64,000 bases of DNA, from positions 62,001 to 126,000 of the forward strand of contig QUKC01000001.1 of the NCBI GenBank assembly GCA_003481005.1, in the 5' to 3' direction. The notes beneath the pieces are model-generated. The model was given only the letters and a program-made list of their open reading frames with translations, was not told the origin of the DNA and made no database searches. The translations under genes were made by a program, and so were the position numbers. The DNA is from Firmicutes bacterium TM09-10. GTDB lineage: Bacteria > Bacillota > Clostridia > Lachnospirales > Lachnospiraceae. Positions within the stretch are counted from its first letter, which is position 1; each line of letters begins with the position of its first letter. Below are positions 1 through 8,100 of this stretch, one piece after another.

Positions 1-807
1 TTGTACTTCTTTCTGCTGTTCCCGGTAAAATGAAATATCCTCTTTTTCTATCCTTTCCCGGATTACCTCATCAGAATACATGTCACCTAATGTCTTACAT
101 CTGCGAAATCTCGTCATTCCTTGTGGCTTTACCGCCAGATACTTTCCCTGCTTGACCTCATATCCTTTGTCAGATAACAGCTCCAGAAACTGCTCATAAT
201 TTCCTGCCTGCAGTATGCAGGAATCCAGGTCTCTCTTAATCATATCTGCCCATACAAAACTGCCTTCACGATATTCGCTCCAGTCCTTATAGCTTTCATG
301 CTCTTTTTCCTTACTGCCATCATCAACATCAATGATCGAAAGACCATATTCCTGACACAGCTTATTCGTGATTGGCTGGATATACTTTGCCCAGTCTCCT
401 TTTTCATAGCGATACTTTTTCCCATCCACAAAACTCACACTGTTAAATACAATGTGTGAATGAACATGTGCTGTATTATCATGCACCACATATACTGCCT
501 CATATGATTTTCCAAGATACTCTTCCACGAATCTGCGGGTTATCTCAAATGCCGTATCAGGATTCACTTCATCTTCCTTAAATGAGAGAATGATATGATA
601 TCCCTGCCTTTTATCAACTTTTCCAAACTTCCGTTTTGTAGCTTTCATCTGTTCAAAAGCAGAATCGACCTGACAGTTGATTGCACCAACGAGCCTTCCA
701 TCCTGTGTTTTCTCCGGATTCATCACATAATCAAGAGATCTCTTCAGATGTTTTCCGTGAAAATGCCCACCACAATCCTTCATATTAAGGATTTTACTGA
801 TTGCCAA
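1..807 (-). CDS. MOBP-type relaxase, partial (C-terminus beyond window)
   Basis: DNA-nicking relaxase that would start conjugative transfer at oriT. Translating the minus strand from a TTG at 807 gives an open frame to base 1 (269 codons, no stop). It opens MAISKILNMKDCGG, the usual N-terminus of this family. A candidate catalytic Tyr is at residue 27 (LDYVMN), QGYHIILSF is at 69-77, and the metal-binding HDNTAHVHSH is at 109-118. The TTG start overlaps the end of the MobC-like gene by 14 bases, which suggests translational coupling; the next in-frame ATG is at residue 9. Family assignment is strong from the HxH motif; the exact MOBP subclade is inference. Confidence 0.9.
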   Translation of the reverse strand, partial: MAISKILNMKDCGGHFHGKHLKRSLDYVMNPEKTQDGRLVGAINCQVDSAFEQMKATKRKFGKVDKRQGYHIILSFKEDEVNPDTAFEITRRFVEEYLGKSYEAVYVVHDNTAHVHSHIVFNSVSFVDGKKYRYEKGDWAKYIQPITNKLCQEYGLSIIDVDDGSKEKEHESYKDWSEYREGSFVWADMIKRDLDSCILQAGNYEQFLELLSDKGYEVKQGKYLAVKPQGMTRFRRCKTLGDMYSDEVIRERIEKEDISFYREQQKEVQ

Positions 808-1126
808 TCTTTACCACCGCCTCATCTACCTTCTGATTCAGTTTTCGCATATAAGCTATCAGCTGTGTCTTATCTTCCTTGGAATACAGCCCGGCATTAT
901 TGTTAAATACTATCTGGTTGATATTTATTCCAATTCTGTTGACTTCATTAATGAGTTCCTTCAGAATCTTCCTTACTTCCGGATAATCATTTGGTTTCTG
1001 ACTGATAAGAAGACGGATATACTCAGCCTCATTCATTCCATTATCACATGCCTTTTTTGCAAGCATCTTGGCTTCCTCTGGCATTAGTCTTAGTGTTTTC
1101 CTAATACAATGAACTTTATCTGCCAT
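794..1126 (-). CDS. MobC-like relaxosome accessory protein
   Basis: 110-aa basic protein with MPEEAKMLAKKACDNGMNEAEYIRLLI near the N-terminus, the ribbon-helix-helix-like signature of MobC proteins that bind oriT and help the relaxase nick. The C-terminal half (NEVNRIGININQIV) also matches the family. I chose the start at 1126 because AGAGGAAGGTGAG precedes it; a longer frame to 1177 would overlap the upstream gene by 47 bases. It directly precedes and overlaps the relaxase, the usual mobC-relaxase order. Confidence 0.85.
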   Translation of the reverse strand: MADKVHCIRKTLRLMPEEAKMLAKKACDNGMNEAEYIRLLISQKPNDYPEVRKILKELINEVNRIGININQIVFNNNAGLYSKEDKTQLIAYMRKLNQKVDEAVVKIGNQ

Positions 1127-1130
1127 AGAC

Positions 1131-1655
1131 TCACCTTCCTCTCTTACCCGTACTATAATCATTAATTCCTTCTGCAACTGTCACCGCAGCTTTTTCCGAA
1201 TCATCCCTGCTACTTAGATGGCTAATGAATGATTCCACCAAAGCAGCCGCCATTTCATCAATCTCCTTTGCATAACAGGTCTTTTCAAACAACCTGTCCA
1301 GCCTCTTTTCATCTGCTTTCAAACTGTCATACTTATCCTGAAACTCACTGTAATCTTTAAAATCCTTTGGATCATTCCTGTGTGCATCAGCATCAAGTAT
1401 CAGTTCATAGTTCCATTCACAAACAGTATCTATAACATCATCTATCGGGTATGGTTCAATTTCACCATTCTCCTCAGCTACATCCTGTCTGTACATCTTC
1501 CCATCAGAATCTATGCCAATAGCATAATCATGACCTTCCATATAGTTAAGCAATATTGCAGCATCTTCTATCGAAGGGTTAAGTAAGATATCAAATGTGT
1601 CTGCCCAGGCAATCAGTTCTTCTGGTTTTGAAAATAGCGTAACTTCTGCATCCAT
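1131..1655 (-). CDS. Acidic conserved protein of the mobile element, function unknown
   Basis: 174 aa and strongly acidic (many Asp and Glu, e.g. AEENGEIEPYPIDDVIDTV). It has no signal peptide, membrane segment or motif that I recognise. AAGGAGGTGCAAGGAAGC lies before the ATG. It is the first gene after the GC hairpin array and sits 4 bases before mobC, so it is probably co-transcribed with the mobilisation genes. An acidic protein next to mobC could be an accessory or DNA-mimic factor, but nothing in the sequence proves this. Confidence 0.75.
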   Translation of the reverse strand: MDAEVTLFSKPEELIAWADTFDILLNPSIEDAAILLNYMEGHDYAIGIDSDGKMYRQDVAEENGEIEPYPIDDVIDTVCEWNYELILDADAHRNDPKDFKDYSEFQDKYDSLKADEKRLDRLFEKTCYAKEIDEMAAALVESFISHLSSRDDSEKAAVTVAEGINDYSTGKRGR

Positions 1656-1729
1656 TGCTTCCTTGCACCTCCTTATCCGTGTTTAGTAAATATTCACCAA
1701 AGCTCCAGTCTCCAGTTAGTCCCCGGCGA

Positions 1730-1800
1730 CTGCTAGATACGCATTAGAGACATCTCTGTCCTAATGCCATCTAGTTAGGGAGAAAATCTCCCTAAAACCC
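1730..1800. other. Candidate oriT: nested inverted repeats
   Basis: CTAGAT (1733) pairs with ATCTAG (1769) and encloses GCATTAG (1741) paired with CTAATGC (1761). A second hairpin, TAGGGAGA/TCTCCCTA (1776-1794), follows. Nested hairpins close upstream of mobC and relaxase genes are typical of MOBP oriT sites. The nick site cannot be read from sequence alone. Confidence 0.45.
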
Positions 1801-1813
1801 TCTGTTTATGGAA

Positions 1814-2028
1814 GTGGGGGCGCTTTTTGCCCCCACTTTGCTACTTTGGGGGCGCTTTCTGCCCCCACTTTGTTATTTTGGGGGCGCTTTCTGCCCCCAC
1901 TTTTATACTGAATTCAATCCGGTTTTTATCGTGTCCGAATTGCGGGGGCGCTTTTTGCCCCCACTTTGACATTTTGGGGGCGCTTTCTGCCCCCACTTTG
2001 CTGTTTTGGGGGCGCTTTCTGCCCCCAC
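1814..2028. repeat. Six-copy GC hairpin array
   Basis: Six copies of GGGGGCGCTTTCTGCCCCC (copies 1 and 4 have TTTTT in the loop) start near 1814, 1847, 1879, 1944, 1975 and 2007. They form two groups of three, separated by about 43 bases. Each copy is a perfect G5C/GC5 hairpin with AT-rich spacers (e.g. ACTTTGTTATTTTG). The array lies between the TOPRIM gene stop and the operon that starts at 1655. Small ORFs read through it are low-complexity artefacts. Confidence 0.85.
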
Positions 2029-2046
2029 ACATCAAAATCCAAGTTC

Positions 2047-3024
2047 TCATGCCCTGACCGGTTCATCTGCTCTCTGATTCATTTGATTAAGATTAAGCTT
2101 TGCCGCCACAAGCCACTCGTTGTAATCCTTATATCCGGCTGGAGGCGGACAGTCTTCTACCTCATATCCAAGCTCATAATACTTTCTCATAAGTTCAGCT
2201 GCTGCTTTTCTCCCCGGCTCATCTCCATCAAGGCAGAACCGGATGGAAGTAATCTGCGGATGTTCCCGAAGAAAAGTCTCAAGTGGTGCATCTGCAAGCA
2301 TCCCAAGTGCCAGCTTATTTGATTCATAATCCGTGAAGATATCCACATAACTCATAAGGTCGATTGCAGCCTCAAATACTACAAGCTCTGTACTGTTAAC
2401 ATTTACTACATTAAATCCATAGTTTTTATCATTGCCTGTGACATCACACTTGAATGGCTTACCCTGCTTATCAAACACTCCCCGCATACTTGCAAATCTT
2501 GTCACTCCATTTTTATCATTTCCTTTGAAAACAACATTGTGGTAATGCCTGCTCTCATAAATCAGTCCATCTTTTAAAAACAGATCTATGACAGTCCTGC
2601 TGATTCCTCTCTCCTGATTCAGATATGAAATAAGATAGGAATTATCTCCCGCCGGTTCCGGTAGGACAAATGGCTTTCTCTCCTCTGCCTGCTTCTGCGA
2701 TACCTGATGAACAAGTGGCTGCTTTACAGGATTCTCGATCCTTCTATATCCTGCAAAATCTAAAAGCCAGAACACAGCCTCTTTTACACTCATTCCACAA
2801 AACACCCGCAAGAAATCTATCTGTGAGCCGCCATTGTTGCCTTTGTCAAACTGCCTTGACCATCTGTACCAATGGCTTCTGTTGTAAATGCGGATGGAAT
2901 CCATCTCTTTTAAAGTGTGGTATTTGCCAATCCTCTTTACTGTATACCCAAGACTTTCTGCAACTGCACACAGGTCAACACTCTTTGCTATGGCAAGCTC
3001 TTCATCCGTAAATCTTCCATCCAT
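2047..3024 (-). CDS. DUF3991/TOPRIM domain protein (primase-like)
   Basis: 325 aa. The N-terminal half (residues 1-110) matches DUF3991, with a short substrate-binding style region (IRIYNRSHWYRWS, GGSQIDFLR). The C-terminal half is a TOPRIM fold, with the first acidic residue in VVFEAAIDLMS and the metal site in CLDGDEPGRKAA. Such proteins occur on plasmids and conjugative elements and are thought to act in DNA processing or replication. It starts 4 bases after the JAB gene and is in the same operon. Primase activity itself is inference. Confidence 0.85.
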   Translation of the reverse strand: MDGRFTDEELAIAKSVDLCAVAESLGYTVKRIGKYHTLKEMDSIRIYNRSHWYRWSRQFDKGNNGGSQIDFLRVFCGMSVKEAVFWLLDFAGYRRIENPVKQPLVHQVSQKQAEERKPFVLPEPAGDNSYLISYLNQERGISRTVIDLFLKDGLIYESRHYHNVVFKGNDKNGVTRFASMRGVFDKQGKPFKCDVTGNDKNYGFNVVNVNSTELVVFEAAIDLMSYVDIFTDYESNKLALGMLADAPLETFLREHPQITSIRFCLDGDEPGRKAAAELMRKYYELGYEVEDCPPPAGYKDYNEWLVAAKLNLNQMNQRADEPVRA

Positions 3025-3028
3025 GCTT

Positions 3029-3568
3029 TCACCTTGCCTTTCCCTGCTCTGCTACAAGCGGTGACTTGATATCAAGTGTCCGGTAATCTGTGCTCAGGGT
3101 AATCTTAGGATTATCAATCATGCCTTTTTCCCTGAAACTGAAAAATTCACGATTGTCTCCACCGACTATGATATGGTCAATGAGTGGTATTCCCATCAGT
3201 TCACACAGCTTGTTCATGCGGTCTGTCATCATGGTATCAGCCTTACTTGGAAATACGTTCCCGGATGGGTGACAATGGATTAACATCATGCTTGCCGCAT
3301 TGCTTAGGATACTTGATTTAAACAGCTCTCTCGGATGTGCCATTGCCTCATTTAAAGAACCAACACTTGCAAAATGCACATTGATAGGTTTTAAATCTGA
3401 CCTTAGATTGACCACACACACTACTTCCCTGTCAAACTGGCACATACAGTCTCCCATGACAGCAGCTATATCCGCCGGATTGTTAAAAGTGTGCTCCGAA
3501 TAAATCGGAGCATCCTTTACAAGTCTTACCGAAACCACATCAAGCTTGAAGTCATTCTTCTTTGGCAT
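3029..3568 (-). CDS. RadC-like JAB/MPN domain protein
   Basis: 179 aa with the metal site HCHPSGN followed by SKAD (H98, H100, D111), the JAMM motif of RadC-type proteins. These are common on mobile elements, and their biochemical role is not settled. GGAGAGGAGG sits 9 bases before the chosen ATG at 3568. An earlier in-frame Met at 3613 lies inside the preceding small gene and has no ribosome site. It overlaps the 38-aa gene by 17 bases. Confidence 0.88.
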   Translation of the reverse strand: MPKKNDFKLDVVSVRLVKDAPIYSEHTFNNPADIAAVMGDCMCQFDREVVCVVNLRSDLKPINVHFASVGSLNEAMAHPRELFKSSILSNAASMMLIHCHPSGNVFPSKADTMMTDRMNKLCELMGIPLIDHIIVGGDNREFFSFREKGMIDNPKITLSTDYRTLDIKSPLVAEQGKAR

Positions 3569-3668
3569 CAGACACCGCCTCCTCTCCAAACTCGACACGG
3601 ATAACAAAATCACCTTTCTGGCTGTTTATGAGAGCAATGAGTTCTTCCATTGTAAGTTCCTGCTCCAT
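3552..3668 (-). CDS. 38-aa acidic small protein
   Basis: Begins MEQELTMEELIALINSQKG and ends in DAKEE. TAGGAGG lies 5 bases before the ATG. It sits between the DUF5688 gene (10 bases away) and the JAB gene (17-base overlap), so it is coupled within the operon. The good ribosome site and tight packing argue that it is real. No function can be assigned. Confidence 0.7.
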   Translation of the reverse strand: MEQELTMEELIALINSQKGDFVIRVEFGEEAVSDAKEE

Positions 3669-3677
3669 AACTGCCTC

Positions 3678-4673
3678 CTATCTGGACTTTTCCTTCGCAT
3701 CATATACAAGGGGAGGTTCTGCAACGATACCATCAAGTCTCTTGTTAGGTGTATCAGTTGCAAGTGTGAGTTTTCTTAAATCCTTATCATAGTGATATAC
3801 CTGATTGGAAAGTCTCTCGTCCAAAGACACCTCCTGCATATTTACCTCGACTACCATCTGTGCAAGCATCTCAGGGCTTCCCATATCTGAAGATACTGCA
3901 ATAACCTCATGCACGCTCGAAGGGAGAATATAAAGGTCACTCTCTAAACTCTCTGCCAGCTCATGAAGCTCATTCTCATAAAGCATGGATGCTGCACCAT
4001 TGATACCCTTTTCATTGGAAATCACCCACATCGTCTGCTCTGGTGGAATCTCGGCTATCATCATATCTGCAATCTCCTGTGGCATCCCATCTCTTGCAAA
4101 CATTTCTCTCATAATGTCATTCATGCTACGAACGACAGGTGGGAAGAGTCTTCTTGTGTTTTCCGCTGCACACTTAAAGAGCTGTTCCTCGCTCATTCCA
4201 AGTCTTTTCGCAAATTCATTTGTAATTTTTGAACTCTGCACCGCATCCTTATCTGCACTGATTATTACCTTATACACAATAGAAAGATCCTGGAACTCTC
4301 TGTGCGGCACCTGTTCCAAAAATGTCTTATTCTGCTCTGTATTGATGAGCTGGAATACAATCTTCTCGTTAGCATCCTTCATAATGCTGTCCACATCAAC
4401 AACCGGAGCCTGCTCATATGCCCTTTCCATAAAATCACATGCAGCCATAAGTGTTTCCTCAAGATCACCACAGTCCTGATACTTCTTATACATGTCATTG
4501 ATATAAATCGTAGGCGAAATGTTCCTGCCTTCTTCTCTTAAGATGATGCCATCAAGAGTCACATTCACCTTTTCCACTGGCTCTGCCACAAGCTCCATTC
4601 CTTTGAATTTCTCAGGCATATAATCCATAAACTTTTCTTTTACTACTTCCTTAAAAATCTCGTAATTCATCAT
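3678..4673 (-). CDS. DUF5688 family protein
   Basis: 331 aa, soluble, no signal peptide. I recognise the family from the pattern WVISNEKGINGAASMLYENEL ... LYILPSSVHEVIAV ... LDERLSNQVYHYDKDLRKLTLA. The family is common in mobile elements of gut Clostridia and its function is unknown. AAGGAGGAACCGTAAT precedes two tandem ATGs (4673, 4670). A diverged paralogue lies on the chromosome at 47307-48257. It follows the XRE regulator by 14 bases in the same operon. Confidence 0.8.
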   Translation of the reverse strand: MMNYEIFKEVVKEKFMDYMPEKFKGMELVAEPVEKVNVTLDGIILREEGRNISPTIYINDMYKKYQDCGDLEETLMAACDFMERAYEQAPVVDVDSIMKDANEKIVFQLINTEQNKTFLEQVPHREFQDLSIVYKVIISADKDAVQSSKITNEFAKRLGMSEEQLFKCAAENTRRLFPPVVRSMNDIMREMFARDGMPQEIADMMIAEIPPEQTMWVISNEKGINGAASMLYENELHELAESLESDLYILPSSVHEVIAVSSDMGSPEMLAQMVVEVNMQEVSLDERLSNQVYHYDKDLRKLTLATDTPNKRLDGIVAEPPLVYDAKEKSR

Positions 4674-4687
4674 ATTACGGTTCCTCC

Positions 4688-5035
4688 TTAATCTAAATTG
4701 TCATATAAAATTCCCTCATCATCGGGATTATTGTGTTCTCTGTAACTGTTGTCTTCTTCGATTCCCATATCAAAAGTGGTATGAGATTTTCTTTTCTTTC
4801 TGTAATAATTCTTGAGAAACATGCACTTTCTACAGTTCTCACAGAATAATTCTTCTGGCGGAATACCAAGTGCCTTTGCAATCCTGTTCAACGTTCCCGT
4901 CTTTGGAACTCTTGAACCATTTTCGTATTGGGCAATTCTTACATCACCTCTATTTTCAAAACCACTTTTCTCGCCCAGTTCCCTGAGTGTCATTTTTTGT
5001 CGTTTTCTGTAATATCTGATTCTTTCTCCTACCAC
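4688..5035 (-). CDS. XRE-family HTH transcriptional regulator
   Basis: 115 aa. An N-terminal helix-turn-helix (residues 1-60: MTLRELGEKSGFEN, then VRIAQYENGSRVPKTGTLNRIAKALGI) is followed by CxxC (CENCRKC) and a basic, then acidic tail. The start is GTG with GGAGGACAAACA before it. It lies just after the terminator-like hairpin that ends the surface-protein gene, so it may read through from that transcript or use its own promoter. It probably controls genes of the element; the target is unknown. Confidence 0.85.
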   Translation of the reverse strand: MVGERIRYYRKRQKMTLRELGEKSGFENRGDVRIAQYENGSRVPKTGTLNRIAKALGIPPEELFCENCRKCMFLKNYYRKKRKSHTTFDMGIEEDNSYREHNNPDDEGILYDNLD

Positions 5036-5052
5036 TGTTTGTCCTCCAAATC

Positions 5053-5093
5053 AAAAAAGCGGAGAACATAAGTCACTGGCTTACATTCCCCGC
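5053..5093 (-). terminator. Hairpin with T-run after the surface-protein gene
   Basis: Minus-strand GCGGGGAATGTAAG / CTTATGTTCTCCGC stem followed by TTTTTT. It shares TGTAAGCCA...ACTTATG with the hairpin at 10511-10548 on the other side of the same gene. Confidence 0.75.
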
Positions 5094-5104
5094 AAGGTTA
5101 ATTA

Positions 5105-8100
5105 TTACTGTTTATTCTTTTTCTTTCTTCCACGAAGTCCGACTCCAACACCTGTAATAAGTGCAAGTGCACCAATTCCAAGATAAAGAAGCGGATTTGC
5201 ATTGTCGCCTGTCTGTGGAAGCTTAGGCTCTGTCGGTACATTGACAAGCTTAAGAGTTGCTACAACAACATCCGGTGCATTGTCATCATATCGAAGAGTT
5301 ACATCATGGGCTGTTTCATCAAGGATATATCCGTCAGCTGCTTTTGTCTCAACTACTGTATAATGGATATCTTCCTTAAAAGTTCCATCCTCGTTGTAAG
5401 TACAGATAGGAAGCTCCTTGCTCTCTGCATGACCATTCTTGTCAGTAGTGAGTGTATCAAGCACCTTTCCGTCCTTATCTCTTACTTCAAATACAACACC
5501 CTCGATTGGCTTTCCGGTTACTTTGTCAGTTTTCTCAATGACAATCTTACCGACTGCCTGCTCATCCTTCATGGATACCTTCTGGATTTCTGCTGTCTCC
5601 TTTACTTCAAAGGTCACATCACTTGCCACCTTATATCCATATGGTGCAGATTCCTCTCTGAGTGTGTACTTTCCGACAGGAAGTCTCTCAATCATATGAG
5701 TCTTTCCTGCCTCTGATGTCCAGCTCTCAACAAGCTTTCCATCAGCATCAATAACTGAAAGCTTTGCTCCAGGTAATTCTTTCTCGCCTGTGATATCAGT
5801 CTTTGAAATCTCTACCTTGATCGGTGCATTTTCAAATGCTGCCTTAAACTCGATAACCTTTACCTTATCTCCCTGATATGAAGCATCCACATCAAAAATC
5901 TTATCAGACTTCACATAGCCCTTTGGTGCCTCAATCTCTTTGACATAATACTGTCCAAGCGGAAGGTCAGAGGTAAATGTTACTTTGCCATCCTTTCCAG
6001 TAACACCTCTCTCAATCTGTGTATCTGCTTTGACAATAACCTTTCCATCCTTATTTACGATATCTTCTTTCGCATACAAACCAAATACAGCACCTTCAAG
6101 CTCTTTCTTTGTCTCTGAATCAGTCTTTGTAACAGTAATCTGCACTTTCTGACGCTCATTTGTCACATCCATTCCTGCGAAAACAACCTTTGTATTCTGG
6201 TCGATATAGGAAAGGTCTGCCTCAATCGGTGTATCATCTAATACAAATCCATCAATGGTCTTTGTCTCAACAAGATAATACTTGCCAAGTGGAAGGTCAT
6301 CAATTCTTGCGATACCCTTATCATTTGTCACGATGGTTGCCACCTTGTCTCCTGCCTTATGATATACAGTGTCAAGTCCGTCAGCACTTACGATATCCTC
6401 TTTTGCATATACATCAAAAGTTACTCCTGCAAGGCTGTCCTTGAAGAAATTGAAGATAAAGTCATACCAGTAACCCTTCATAAGAGTAGTATCTGTTACA
6501 AATTCGCCATCCTTATTGATGACAATGGAACCTGTAGGTACTTCATCCTTCATCTCTACATGCTGCACTTTGCCTGTATCCTCTACTGTAAACTGGATAT
6601 CAGTTGCCTTGAGGTATCCGTAAGGAGCAAATTCCTCACGAAGAGTGTAAGTCTCTCCAACTACAAGTCTCTTGATTACATGTGCTTCCTTAGCATCAGA
6701 TGTCCATGTGTCTACCACATTTCCATCCTTATCAAGTACAGTAAGTGTTGCACCTGTAAGCTCTGCACCGCTTGTGATATCTGTCTTTGTAAACTCAAAG
6801 GTTGTAGGAGTGTTCTTATACTTGCTGTTATATACAGCAGTCTTAACATCCTGTCCCTGATATTTTGTATCAAAGTTTACTGCTTCCTCATTTGTCACAT
6901 ATCCGGCAGGCTTTACAAGCTCCCTTGCAACATATTTTGCAAATGGATAATCCTTAACAAAAGCAATCTTTCCATTCTCATCAGATGTTGTCTTCTCAAG
7001 AAGTGTGCCTTTCTCGATAATTACCTTGCCATCTACATTCTTGATATCCTCGTCTGCATAAAGACCAAATACTGCACCTGCAATCGGTGTGTTATCTTCT
7101 GCATCAAGCTTAGTCACTGACATATCAAGCTTCTGTCTGTCATCTGAGAAAGTAAGGCTTTCCTTGATAACAGGTGTCTTATCATCCACATATGTGAATG
7201 TCACTTTCTGCTCATTCGGATTTAATACATATCCGTATGGAGCTTCCACTTCCACAACTCTGTACTGTCCAAGAGGAAGATTCTTAGCTGTTGCCTTTCC
7301 ATCCTTGCCAGTTGTAAGAGTTGTCACAAGGTCTCCCTTGCTGTAATACTTAATGCGGTTTCCGTCTGCATCCTTCTGGTTGTCTGCTGTGTAAATATCC
7401 TCGGCAGCATAAACTTTGAATTTTGCTCCGGCAAGTGAGCCTTCCTTATAAACAAACTCTTTCTCATATGAGCTTGCAAGAAGTCCACCCTTGAATCCGT
7501 CAAGTACCTCACCCTTCTTTTCTACAGTCATTTCTCCGACTGCAGGGGCATCGGAATATTCCACAGTAATGATTGCATCATTTGTATCACCATCTGTTTC
7601 AAATGCTGTATCAGTATCAACAGAGATGCTGACATACTTATCATTTACAACATATCCGTATGGTGCAGATACTTCCTCAATACGGTAGTTACCGATTTTA
7701 AGTGCTTCAGGTAAGATTAAATCTCCATCATCGTCAGTAAAGAATGAAGTATGCTCGACCTTTGACGGATAAGTTGTGTACTGCTTCACATATTCATTCT
7801 TATCAATATTGAAGATCTTAAACTCTGCATTTGGTACAAGTACTGTCTGCTTTGTATCGGAATCCTTCTTGATTACACGAAGCTTTGCAGTAAACTCCCT
7901 GTCAAGGAATACTCTCCATGTCTGAGGCTTGTCAGGATGGTTCTCGCTGATTTTTACCTCAAATGGCTTGATTGTCTTCATGTTATGCGGAGTCTTTGAC
8001 TCTACTACCACATAAGTTCCATAAGGAATTGCAATGGATACTGCATGTCCTTTGTCGTCTGATGTGATTGTTGTGGCTCCATTTTCACCGATTACTACTG

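Noticed and set aside
1814..2028. CRISPR array
   Set aside because: Spacers are near-identical AT-rich linkers of about 10 bases and no cas gene is near; it is a hairpin array.
1827..2057. Small ORFs across the GC array on both strands
   Set aside because: They only translate the repeated hairpins (e.g. GGAFCPH) and have no ribosome sites.
6160..7120. Plus-strand frames inside the adhesin gene
   Set aside because: Shadows of the SpaA-repeat coding strand; composition follows the repeat, no start signals.
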